From contig CALNHX010005175.1 in NCBI GenBank assembly GCA_940337035.1, positions 48,179-112,178 of the forward strand: 64,000 nucleotides of DNA. The letters are read 5' to 3'. Both the position numbers and the translations under genes were made by a program. Positions 12,706-24,000 of this stretch are shown here, in pieces. This DNA is from Agriotes lineatus (taxonomy: Eukaryota > Arthropoda > Insecta > Coleoptera > Elateridae). Under the pieces are notes generated by a model. The model worked only from the letters and a program-made list of their open reading frames with translations, made no database searches and was not told where the DNA came from. Within the stretch, counting starts at the first letter, position 1; the number at the start of each line of letters is the position of its first letter.

Positions 12706-13388
12706 ACTTTCTCGCATACGGTAGTATAGAGAAAGTATTGTAATCGTCAAAAAAATCGACTTCGAGATTTTGACGAATCTTGACGTTTTAGACCTCCTAG
12801 AGTCCGAAAAAACCATTTTTCGAATTATGTCTGTATGTGTGTGCGTGTGTGCGTGTGTGTGTGTGTGTGTGAACACGATAACTTAAAAACGAAATAAGCT
12901 AGACCCTTGAAATTATGTACATGGTCATTATTCAAAATTTGTAGATTCCTGTCAAATTTTGAGCGAAATCGGTTAACCGGAAGTGGCACTTTACCTAAAC
13001 AGGTAGCGGTACCTATTCAAGTAAAGTACCAGTTTGCTTCGAGATATTTGAACAAAATTTTGTACATACATTTCTTATGTAGAAAAACTACCAGATATTA
13101 CATTTCAGCATGATCGGTTAACCGGAAGTGGCATTTTACCTAAACAGGTAGCGGTATCCATTTAAGTAAAGTACCAGTTTGCTTCAAGGTATTTGCACGA
13201 AATTTTGCACATACATTTATTATTGAGAAAAACTCCCAGATATAAAATTTCAGTATGATAGGTTAACCTAAAGCGGCACTTTACCTAAACAGGTAGTGGT
13301 TACCTGAAAATGTAATTTTATCGTTGTATGTATATACATTGCAATAAACTTTTCAAATTTGCTAGAAAACAAGGCGAATGCGAGAAAG
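12706..13388. mobile_element. Small inverted-repeat element nested in pogo
   Basis: The ends are ACTTTCTCGCAT (12706-12717) and its exact complement (13377-13388). Inside are a (TG)n tract at about 12835-12870 and three direct repeats of about 145 bp that start at GGTTAACCGGAAGTGGCA-like blocks (about 12971, 13116 and 13260). No transposase. The exact borders and target duplication are unclear. Confidence 0.5.
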
Positions 13389-13454
13389 TCTAGGGGAGCA
13401 CACTCCCGATTTTTACAGCAAAAACACAAACAACACCAGCATTCCACACTAGTA

Positions 13455-13712
13455 TCGAGAGATCCAAAAAAAACTGTTCCTCAGCGGGCTGTGGAAATTC
13501 AACGTATGAATAATATGTTGGTGACACTGTACGTCAATGTCAAATTCGAGGTTAACAGGTTAGGATTTGCGTCATTTTGTGTCAAAACTGACAGAAAACC
13601 TAACCTGATAGCCTCGAATTTGACATTGACGTACAGTGTCACCAACATATTACCTATTCATACGTTGAATTTCCACAGCCCGCTGAGGAACAGTTTTTTT
13701 TGGATCTCTCGA
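13455..13712. mobile_element. Hairpin MITE, family H, copy 1
   Basis: A near-perfect 258-bp palindrome with ends TCGAGAGATCC / GGATCTCTCGA, flanked by TA (13453-13454, 13713-13714). The arms contain TATGTTGGTGACACTGTACG and TCAAATTCGAGGTTA blocks, and the centre has GTGTCAAAACTGACA. The same family occurs at 56758-57009 and, in part, at 43481-43624. Confidence 0.85.
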
Positions 13713-14381
13713 TATAACAGAGCACGGCCATACTTCACCCAGAAGTGCCAACTGTGTAAAGCTAACAATGCATGGTGGTTGACTGAAAGCCCGCCACAGA
13801 ACAAAAATGTTAAATTTATATTTTGCTTTGCCCGCCCGCTCCGCTTTGCCCGCCCTTCCCCTACGCAGATGTCAAAAAAGTATGACCTTAAAAAGGAAAA
13901 CTTTTGAGATAATCAGTCCCAAAGTTTCGAAAATGTATGTTAAAGTTATTAGAGTGGGCCAATCATTTATCAATGAAGCGCTGAAAACAAAAGACGGTTT
14001 TGACAGTTATTAAAATTTATTCGAATCAACGACTTTCAGCGCTTCCTTGATAAATGATTGGCCCACTCTAATAACTTTAACATACATTTTCGAAACTTTG
14101 GGACTGATTATCTCAAAAGTTTTCCTCTTTAAGGTTATACTTTTTTGACATCTGCGTACTCAGAAAAATGTGTTCTATCCAATTTCTTGAAGAAAAATAA
14201 GGGTTGCAATTTAAAAAAATGCCGATGACGTCACAGCTCCAAAATAAAACACGATCAAAATATGCCATTGGCGTAAAAAATGGCATTTTAAAAAATAAGG
14301 TTGACGTGTCCGAGGATTTTCTGTGAAAACCCTTCTAAAATGTTTTATCAAATTTATTCCAAACTTTAGGACCTCACTGTA

Positions 14382-14931
14382 TATATAGATTACTGTCTAG
14401 CACACTTATGCTCCATATTCCTCACAATATTATTTAGGTAACCGGTATACTAAATTTAACGTTTCTAAGTCAACTAATAATTATTGTTAATATAATAACA
14501 AAAATACCACTTTGACCTTTCCTTCTGTGAGGGGCTGTATATATCCTTAAGGAAGCAACTGGTTACATAGAGATATATGTTTTGTTTATAGATTTTCTAA
14601 GCTAAATTATGCTATATCCGTCAGAAACACCCTGTATATTAAAAGGTCGCTGTTTACCCATTGGTAATTAGTGTTTACAGTTCCTATGCAGTTGTGAAGG
14701 GTTGTCGCCCAAGCTAAATGCCGATGTGCAAAGCCCGTAGCAACGACGGCTCTTTAATACATCGACAGTATCGACACGTTAACAGTTTATAAATGTAAAA
14801 TATCGGGTGTTATTGATGCAGATTTATAGTTTTAGTTAGTTTCAAACATGCAAAGTTGCGTATTCTTGTACAAAATCGTTCTTGTTACTTTTAGTTCCAC
14901 TAGGGACTTTTGTTTACTGCATAATTAGCAA
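14382..14931 (+). promoter_or_regulatory. Upstream region and 5' UTR of MEAF6
   Basis: About 550 bp between the fold-back element and the MEAF6 start codon. It has AT-rich sequence, a TATATCC-type stretch near 14540, and the relic CACCCTGTATATT near 14630. No convincing TATA box or initiator can be assigned. The 5' UTR probably lies in the last 100-250 bases. Confidence 0.35.
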
Positions 14932-15045
14932 ATGGCACCACTTGTCAAAACCGAAATTAAGATGTCTGCGTCAACGAAAAGCACAAGTTCTATTGATGCC
15001 AGGGGAGAGCTCGCCGAATTGGTTAAAAGAAAAGCCGAAATATCT
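14932..15045 (+). CDS. MEAF6: MEAF6 exon 1 (coding part)
   Basis: 38 codons, ending in RKAEIS just before the donor GTAAGC at 15046. Reading on into the intron gives a non-family sequence and a later stop, so the splice is needed. Intron 1 is 157 bp. Confidence 0.93.
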
Positions 15046-18000
15046 GTAAGCACGGAAACGAAAACATCTTACATGTCAGAATATCCGTTAATTAAAGTTA
15101 GAGCGCTTAGCGTCGCGCTAGCCTTTGTTTATTTCTACGTCACAAAAGAACGTCAGCCAACATAACTAAACTGCCCGCTAAAATTTAAATTTGTTGTTCT
15201 AGGAAACCTTGGCCAATTTGGAACGACAGATTTATGCCTTTGAAGGATCCTATTTAGAAGACACGCAGCTATACGGGAACATTATACGAGGATGGGATCG
15301 GTATTTGTCCAGCAATAAAACTACAAACTCGAAATCTGATAAGCGAAATAGAAAATTCAAAGAAGCGGAGAGGTTATTTTCGAAGTCGTCTATAACATCT
15401 ATGGCCGTAAGTAAAAAGATAGAAGTCTAAAATACACGATTAATGACTTATGCTACCCAGAGTCGTGTTTGCGTTAAATATGTATACCGATTTTATTGTT
15501 TTCTTCGTTTACTTGTTGGAAAATAGCATTACTAATAACAGTGTCGATGTATAAAGTTATTGTACTACTTTATGACGGAAAAATCTAAAAGAAAGTTTCC
15601 TTATGCATTTTTGTGGAGGGAAGTTTAGGTACGGGGGCATCTTCAACAATTTTATCAAAATTTTATACTTCAAGGAATTGTTTAATATTTGAATCATTAA
15701 TGAGGGCAATACACCAGCTGAGATATGTTGATTTGGACTGATATCTCTTCAATGATAAATACCGTAGAATATCGATTATGTGCCAGACGTCAGGACCGTG
15801 GTTGTGACAGTATGTAGGTACTTGTATGTACACTACACACTAACATAATACAGTACAATATTATAGTATAGCTAGTGTGTTTCACTTCTCATCTTCACAC
15901 CCTGTATCTTCCCTATTTATTTTATAATCCATTTAAAAATTTTATCAATTATAGGTACTAGCCCTTAAATGGGTTATTTTTACGATTTTTAATAATTATA
16001 TTGCAATAAAAAGTGTGCAAAAAATGTTTAAGTAGACTTAATTTTATCAAAAAAAGTTGCAAACAAAAGTTTGCCAGAATCACTAAAATAGAATATAAAT
16101 TTTTATCGATACATACATAATCGGCTTCTCTTCTGTAGAAGAAAATTTCATTAACGATGCGATAACCGCGTATATGCGACTCCGTCACATTGCCGTGTTT
16201 ACCAGTCAATTTTTCACGAAACTAAAGACCCTATTTCTACTTCTTCAACAGGAGCGAAGTATATACCAATTATTATTTAACTTATTAAAATTTACATGAC
16301 ACTTAATTGACAGTTTATAAACTTGTTTTTTGCCATGGCACTCTTTACTCTGACAGTGCAATTTTAATATAATACATATAAATTATTAATAATAAAAGAT
16401 TTTTATAACAATTTTGATTCCGACCATTTTTGTAATTATGGGCAACTTTTGTTAATAACGTTCTTCGATGAAATTAGGCCTACTGTGATTTTTAATTTTT
16501 TTGTATTTTTGATCGCATTAGGCTATTGGTTTGTAGTAAAGCTATTCAAAATCCTCAATTTTTTTTAAATGCCAATATAATTATACTTTTTTGGTCTTAT
16601 TGGATAGATTCTTTCTTGTTTCCAATCATCTTCTGTTTTTATGGCTCTATACGGGGTGTCGTGAGAGGAATCTACTAAACTTTAAGGGCATGTTATATTA
16701 ACATAGGATCGATTATGAAACTTAACTGAGTTGTGGATTGTTGAAGAAAAATTCAAGACATTTCATAAATAACTCATTTTAGTTAAAAAACTCGGCTTAC
16801 TAGTAAAGAGGGCCTCACACCACCACTTTGTGGTTATAACGGGCCACTGGCCTATAATAAGAGAAAGTAGAAGAAGAAGAAAATGTTAAAGAAGTAATAA
16901 CTAGACTAGTGGACCAGTTGCAAAATATTTTGCAACGTGTGGCAGGATCCATTAGGTAAAATTTAAATGTTTAAGTTTTTAAAACTACTCACACGTGATA
17001 TTGATACATATACTTGACCATAGCTAAATACTGGTTGTGGCAAATACGATATGTTCCCACTTTATCCATAGTTTGTTCTTGTGATTTATGAATTGTTATC
17101 ACAAATGATAGGTGCACTGAAAATTTTCTTTTCCGAAAGCAAAAAAAAGGTAGTGCAATATTAGAATGTATTGATCTATACACAGTAATAATACTCTTCT
17201 GCCTGGCTTGTGGCTTGTCCATTTAATACTAAATCTAAGCAGTTATAAATAAATTGCGTACCATTAATCTTATCTCATCTATTAAACCAGTAGATACATT
17301 TAAACTTTTCAAAAGAATATCTATTGATAATATTTTTAGTGTTAAGCAATGTGGATATATGCCACTAAAATTTAACGAATCTATTAATTCCATAGAAAAT
17401 TATAAAGTGTTGTCATTATGTGATACAATTGTATTTACACTCAAATATTGCTTTTCATATTCAGGCAAGAGAGATATAATTTTGTTGCGATTCACGCGAG
17501 AGTGGACAAAACTCCAACTTAACTCGCCCCAAGAATATCGGCAACTAAATCCGCCAATCGGCGCGGACTTAAATGTCGAAATATTCGCTTGTAAACCAAA
17601 ACTCCGCCAAACTGCATGGGGCACACAAATAATCAAAAGCAAACTAACTCCCCATCGGATTATAGAAAGCGAAAATCCGTGCAAGCACTAAAGGTTTGTT
17701 CACACAGTATCAGCCGCTAAGAGATCAGTTACACCGTAACACCCTTTGGGGGTGAGTTCCAAAAATCCCTGGAAATGATTTGGTCTATTTGTAAGACGAT
17801 CTAATATGCAAAATTTCAACTTTCTATCTGTAGTAGTTCGCTCGTTAAGGTAATCTTTAAACAACAAATCTATCTCATTTCAACCTTTTGAGGAGATGCA
17901 TTTTGCAAAACCCTGAAAATGGTTTGATATGATTTGTAAAACAAATTAATATGCTGAATTTCGACTTCCTACCTGTATCTATCTCGTGAAGATCTTTAGA

Positions 18001-21000
18001 AAAACACATCTACCCCATTTAATCCCTTTGAGAGGATACATTTCGAAAAACTCTGAAAATGGCTTGACTTGATGTGTAAAACAAACTACTGTGCCGAATC
18101 AACTTTCTACTTGCAGCAGTTACCGTATTATGGCAATCTTTAGAAAACACATCTACCCCATTTAATCCTTTCGGGAGTTAATTTCGAAAAGCCTGAAATT
18201 GATTTGATCTAATTTCTAAAACGATTTACTATGCCGAATTTCAATTTTTTGCCTGTAATAATTACTTTGTGGCTATTTTTTAGAAGAACACTTCTGGTCT
18301 ATTTAACCAGTTTGAGGGGATGCATTTCGAAAAACTCTAAAAATTACTTTCGATTAGTAAAACAATCTAAAATGCCGAATTTCAACTTATTATCTGTAGT
18401 AGTTTTCCCGTGGCGTTATTTTGACAAACAGCTTTGTTTCATTTAACTTCGGGGATGAATTCTCCAAAACCCTAAAACTGATTTGACCCAATTTGAAAAA
18501 TGTTCTAATATGCTCAATTTTAAATTCCTATACTTGTACTCGTAGTAGTTTCCTTGGAGAGATATTTAGAAAAACAGATTTGTCCCATTTAACCCCTTTC
18601 GGGGATGAATTCTGCAAAACCTTGACATCTACTTGATCTGATTTGTAAAACGAACTAATATGTCGAATTTCAGCTTCCCACCTGTAGTAGTTTCCTCGTT
18701 GTAGATCTTTAGAAAAACAGGTCTACCACATTTAGCTCCTTTGGAGGAATGCATTACAAAAAGCCCTGAAAATGGTTTGACCCTACTTCTAAAAAGAACT
18801 GATATGGCGAATTACAACTTCTTACCTTCCCCAGATTCTATTATGTAACGATCTGTGAAGTAGAAGTCAATCCCATCGAATAGAGGGTAAAAGCACTTTT
18901 TTGTAGACGATATTGGATGTTCTCCCTTCTGGTTTGAGCACCACTAAGTTGTTTGGAGAACTGACCCCTAAACAGTCTAGATAAAGTTGATGGAGAAAAA
19001 AGCAGTCTTCCCTCAAGTCGACCCCAGCCTGATTCAGCGACTGCCCATGCACCTTATTGCTCATCATGGCAATGCAGGTTTTTACAGGAAATTGCAGTCT
19101 CCTAAATTGAAAAAATAGTCTGAAGGAATAAGGGTTATTCGAGGAATGAAGACTGTCTTCTCTTCTCCAAAACTGTGTCATCTGCCTCCACCACAGTGTT
19201 AATAGACTGATAAATATTTTCCTCCGAATGAAAGGCTCCGAGGTGTGTGTTGTTGATTTTTAGTGCCTTTTCATTCTTCAGAGTGATACTCACCCTTCTT
19301 CGAAGCCAGGACACAGGTTTTGCTGTTATGTTCTTGATGTCGGAATATATTATGTTAGTGAGGCTGGCGATATCTGTCACAGCTTGACATAGGTTTTCGT
19401 TGCCGAGTTTCAAGTTAAGTTTGGAAAACTATTCGGCCTTGGAATATCCTCTCAGGTGAACCCTTATGTAAATTCAAGACAATATGTCCTTATTGTACTG
19501 ATACTGCATTTTTAAAAATCACTATTATAACACGTATTTGTCTTGAGAGCAACTGCCATTTAAATACCATCGTCGAGCTGATAAAACCACAGTAAATAAA
19601 AAACCACTAATGGGACCCGTTGAAAAATATCTTGCAATTTACAAAACTTCTTTGTAGACAATGTTTAACGTATGGCACTATCCATCAGGTAAAATTTGAA
19701 TTTTTAAGTTTTCAAAACTATTCGCACGTGACATACACTTGACCATAGCTAAATACTGGTTGTGACGAATATTATATATTCCTACTTTATTCAGAGTTTG
19801 TCTTTGTGATTTATTAGCTATCATCACACATGCTAGGCGCACAGAGAAAATGGGAAGGGTGCCACAAAGAAGAGCTAGAAGAAGTCCGAATAGAATTTTG
19901 AAATAATAGATTACAAAAGCGATGACTGAATGCAACTTACACGAAAGAAACTGTGAGGATGGAAGAGTATGAAAAACAGGTGTCGGACAACGTCGAAAGA
20001 CGTTTTAACAATATACGTATGCTTGTAGCAACAGGGAATGCAATGAGGCAGTGTGTAAATAAGCACATCCACATAATTATAATGAGCAGAAGAAACACCT
20101 TATAGCATCTGAGCAATACCAATTTGCTTTAACTGTCATTTTACATGTATTTTGACGTTTGTCTCACGAATCAGCAGACCGTTGATTTCAAATAAACATT
20201 TAGTAGCGACAGTAGCCCATTACAATTATCGGCAGAACGCCGCAGGCTGACTGTGAGGATATACCTGGTTTACTGCTACTGCATGGCCGGCTGCAACCAC
20301 TTGAGAGCTACAATATGATGGTTTTTCTCTAAAAATTACCAATTTATTTGCAATTTAGGACTTTTGTGCACATCTACACGGTAACGGCTTTCATTTAAAA
20401 AAAGAATTATCGAAATCGGCCCGGTGGAAGTCTCAAAATAGATGTCGAAAGAAAACGCTTCACGTTTTAAATATATAGATAAGCTACAATAAAAGTTCAA
20501 GTACTTAGGAAATATATTCCCGAAGTTTGGCATATTCCTCCTCAGTAAATTTTCTTTTGTTTTTAATAAAAAGTGCTATTCATATATATTAACACTCGGA
20601 TTGGCACTTTTTTAGCTTACACCCCCACATACACCTGGTTTACGAGTTTTGTATTTCGCTTAAATGTGGGGGTGTAAACTAAAATTATGTTTACGGGCAG
20701 CTTATTTAATTTACACCCCACTTGTTTTTCCTTTGTTTTGCTTTGAAACATCATGCTTTTAATTGCGAGGTTAGGTTAGGTACATTGGCGTGTTGTGCCT
20801 GCCTCCACATACAACTGGTTTTTGATTTTTCTATTTAGCTTAAATGTGGGGGTGTAAACTAACAAAGTACTATAATTATTTTATTTGCAATTATTGTCCT
20901 TACATCAAAAATCCATGACCTCTTACTCATCTTGAATCAAATTTTAATAATTTAAATAAGGTACAGTTGTGCCTCAACTTTTATTAAAGAATGAACATTT

Positions 21001-24000
21001 TTGATAAATTAATAATAAAAATGTTTCTCATTTGTTGCAAAAAATGTACAGGCACTGTACTTATTTACAGGACAAAGCTACAGGTTGCATCTTGCAAAAT
21101 TTTACTTTTAAATGCAGTTATAATGTTTAAGGATAAATACCAAAACATCTATCACAATAAAAGTGAAGGATTAAACATGTTCCACTCTAATTTCTTGATG
21201 TCGTACCGGTCCAAATCTTGATCAGTGTTATATTAACAATCATTTAATGAAAGAGTGCTAAATTGTAGAGCAGTTATTTGCTACAGATGATTAAATGATA
21301 ACATTTACATCCAAAAGAGTACAAATAACAGAAAACTATTCAGGTATAGTTTATTATATTGTCAGTCACTATTTAACGAAAAATAAATGTTGGCTTTTGA
21401 CAATTTAAGAATTTAAAACAAATTTCAGTCAATCAGTGGCACTACAACCCTGTTCCGGATAACGCTTCCATTAGAAACGCTTATTCGCACTGATTGTCCA
21501 GTTCCTGACACCAATAGCTTTTAGGTTTCTGTCAAGTTTATCTATCCATCTTAGTTTAGGTTGTCCTCGTTTTCTTTCACCCCCTGGTGTTCTGAGCATC
21601 AATTTCTTTATAGGATCCTGGTCGTCCATTCTTACTGCATGACCTGTCACAGACAAAGTTCATTGTGAACAAAGCTACCGGTGCCGAAACGGCAACAGAC
21701 TGCGCGACAGAGATAAGTAGATTTCGCACGAATTTCTGACCGAATGGATGGGAGTGAGCTACGGAGTGAGCTAGTGCGGGCGACGCGGAGGGACAGCGAG
21801 AGGGGCGCTGTTAAGCTTAGTTTGTAGTTCGCATGCAGGATTTGAAATAACTAGTTGGATTTTACTTTAAGCATTTATTTTGTAAGTTCTCCCCTGCATC
21901 GTTAGGCAGCCCTATTCACATTTATTTTTAAATATTGAATAAATTTTCCCCTGCGTAGCTAAGCAACCCTATTTTCATCTTGTGATAACATTTTTTAGCA
22001 AATTACAGCTATGTTGCTATCAATTTAGACCACTCTGCATTCCAATAGTTTTTCTGGTGGTCCTTTTCCAATTTGTGGGAGATTTTGATAACCTGAGTTG
22101 AATTGTGTGTGGTAGTATTTCTCGACCTTTTCCATCCCAGCCTTCGCTTAATAAGTTGGTTGCCCCTCGGCTTCGTGCTTCACCAGCTTAATTATAGCTT
22201 GGTTCATTTGTGAGGGAGAATTTGGAAGCAACGAAAGCCCACTGAACGTTAGGATAATTGTTAATGGTTGCAAGGACGTTCACTACACTCTTGCAGAATT
22301 TTGGGGCCCACTTTCGTTTCTTGCACGGCACTCCAGGCTGTCCGCTACCTCCAGGTTAGTCTTCTTCAGCTTCCGCCTTTTATATCGGTTATGTACCTAG
22401 GAATATGTATTTTTAGCCTATTTCTACCTGGCATTATTTGATGGCACACCCATGGCCTCATTAAACATCTCTTTAGAAAAAATGGCACGTAGATCAATAA
22501 AGGTTTGCCACCCCTGGTATAGGTATACAATACTTGTTTTATTACAATTGACATATCAATATTTTATTCATTATTTTATAAAAAAGAAATAAATAAATAT
22601 TTTATTTTAATGGTAGCAGATCTTAAAGCTTTTGCGGAGGAAAGTGTTAGTGTTAACAATAAATTCAGTCTTGTGTTGGGCCTTTTATATATAGGATGTC
22701 CACTTCTGTATAAGTAGTTTTTATTGTAATGGTTACCATGGGAAAATTATACTGGATTTGGCCAACGTCGTGCATTTCCAATTTAACCTCCAAGGTCCTC
22801 AAATCTACAATTTCTATCAGAATTATGGCAGTTTGAAATTTTATGTTTAAGATGTGAGCATGCGACCTAACAAGAAATAAGATTTGGTTAGGTTGATCCT
22901 ATATCGACCTCTGCACAGAGACTGGTGATCTTAATTCTTTTCTAAAAGCTTGTCTCGCATAAGGATCAATGTTAGTTAAAAGTTGTAGCTCCGGAACCAA
23001 GTGTGTTTGACACAGATTTTTTGTAGATTCAAGACCTTGGGGCAAGGTCTATCGTTTACAAAAACAAAATATGCAAAAAGCTGTTTGAAATTTGTTCCTC
23101 GAGCTGGATCGTCAATGTACTAAAATATCTTGAAAAGATTGACAACTGATGATGTCTCTAACATTTCAAAAGCATTTGCCTTAAACTGAAATTGAGATGT
23201 GTTTAGATAGATCTTTTTGTATAAAATTTTATTAAAAATATAATTGTAACACAAAATTGCATACTTTATAGTTGAGAATTTGGCCTCTGAAAAAACACGT
23301 CTAAAATGATGGGATGTGCACTCGAAGATATACTTTTTTAAAAAACTTGACACTATCTAGAATGATCTTGCGGATCTAAATGTGGAGGGCGCCATTCTTT
23401 TTACGATTGGTAAAACCCAAAAAAGTCTGACAAATCATCTTCGATAGTCTTCCATCGTTTGTAGTGGAAAATTGTGTGTTCTGCTGTATCTGTTTGCCCA
23501 CAATATACGTAGTTGTCGTCTTCCTTAATACCCATCTTTTTAAGGTAGTAGGCAAAGTATCTGTGGTCGGTCAGAAATTGCGTAAAATGGTACCCTACGT
23601 TTCCATAGGTTCTATTGACCCATGGTCTTACCCGTCTTATGAAACGTTTTGTCTACCTCCCTGTCTCGGTGTAGTGGGACCACTTTTTTTCCTAGCTAGT
23701 CGGGGATTCTTTCCTTGTCGCCAACTTTTGTGCTCTAGTGTTCCCTTCCTAAATTATGCGTCCTCTCTTGAGCCATCAGGTGAATAGGGATTACCCCCGC
23801 TACCACTTGCACCGCTAGGATTGATTCCGTTCGATAGTCAGAGGCGATTCTTATCGCTGCTCTTTGCTGAACGCTCTCCAGCTTCTTTCTGTGTGTATTC
23901 ACCTCTGTCATACTGGAGCGCTTGCTCGATATGGTAGCCCATGTGGAGGTTTTTTCCAATAATGTAACCAAGGGGTTGATAGCAAACCCCCTGGCCATCA

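Larger units (their letters stand above)
10176..13861 (-). mobile_element. Pogo/psq-type DNA transposon
   Basis: The terminal repeats are GGGGAAGGACGGGCAAAGTG on the left and, on the right, the complement of GGGGAAGGGCGGGCAAAGCG. Target TA is at 10174-10175 and 13862-13863. The intact arm of the surrounding fold-back element has the single uninterrupted TA, which confirms the target duplication. The GGGCAAAGTGA motif recurs near 10345-10420 and 12468-12530, on either side of the transposase gene. Two later insertions (12706-13388, 13455-13712) lie in its 5' region. Orientation is taken from the transposase. Confidence 0.9.
9953..14379. mobile_element. Fold-back MITE split by a pogo element
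   Basis: The outer ends match as inverted repeats: left about CAAGGAGGTCGTAAAGTTTG, right the complement of a CAGTGAGGTCCTAAAGTTTG-type end. TA lies on both sides (9951-9952, 14380-14381). The left arm (9953-10173, resuming at 13864) pairs with the uninterrupted right arm (about 14010-14379). Without the 3.7-kb insert the element would be about 740 bp. Confidence 0.85.

Noticed and set aside
12676..12876. Minus-strand ORF with a (TH)n start
   Set aside because: Encoded by a (TG)n microsatellite inside a nested repeat.
13359..13907. 182-aa plus-strand ORF
   Set aside because: Runs through a palindromic MITE and the pogo terminus, so it is a chance frame over non-coding repeats.
17254..17691. 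145-aa plus-strand ORF in MEAF6 intron 2
   Set aside because: No domain, overlaps open frames on the other strand, lies in Helitron debris.
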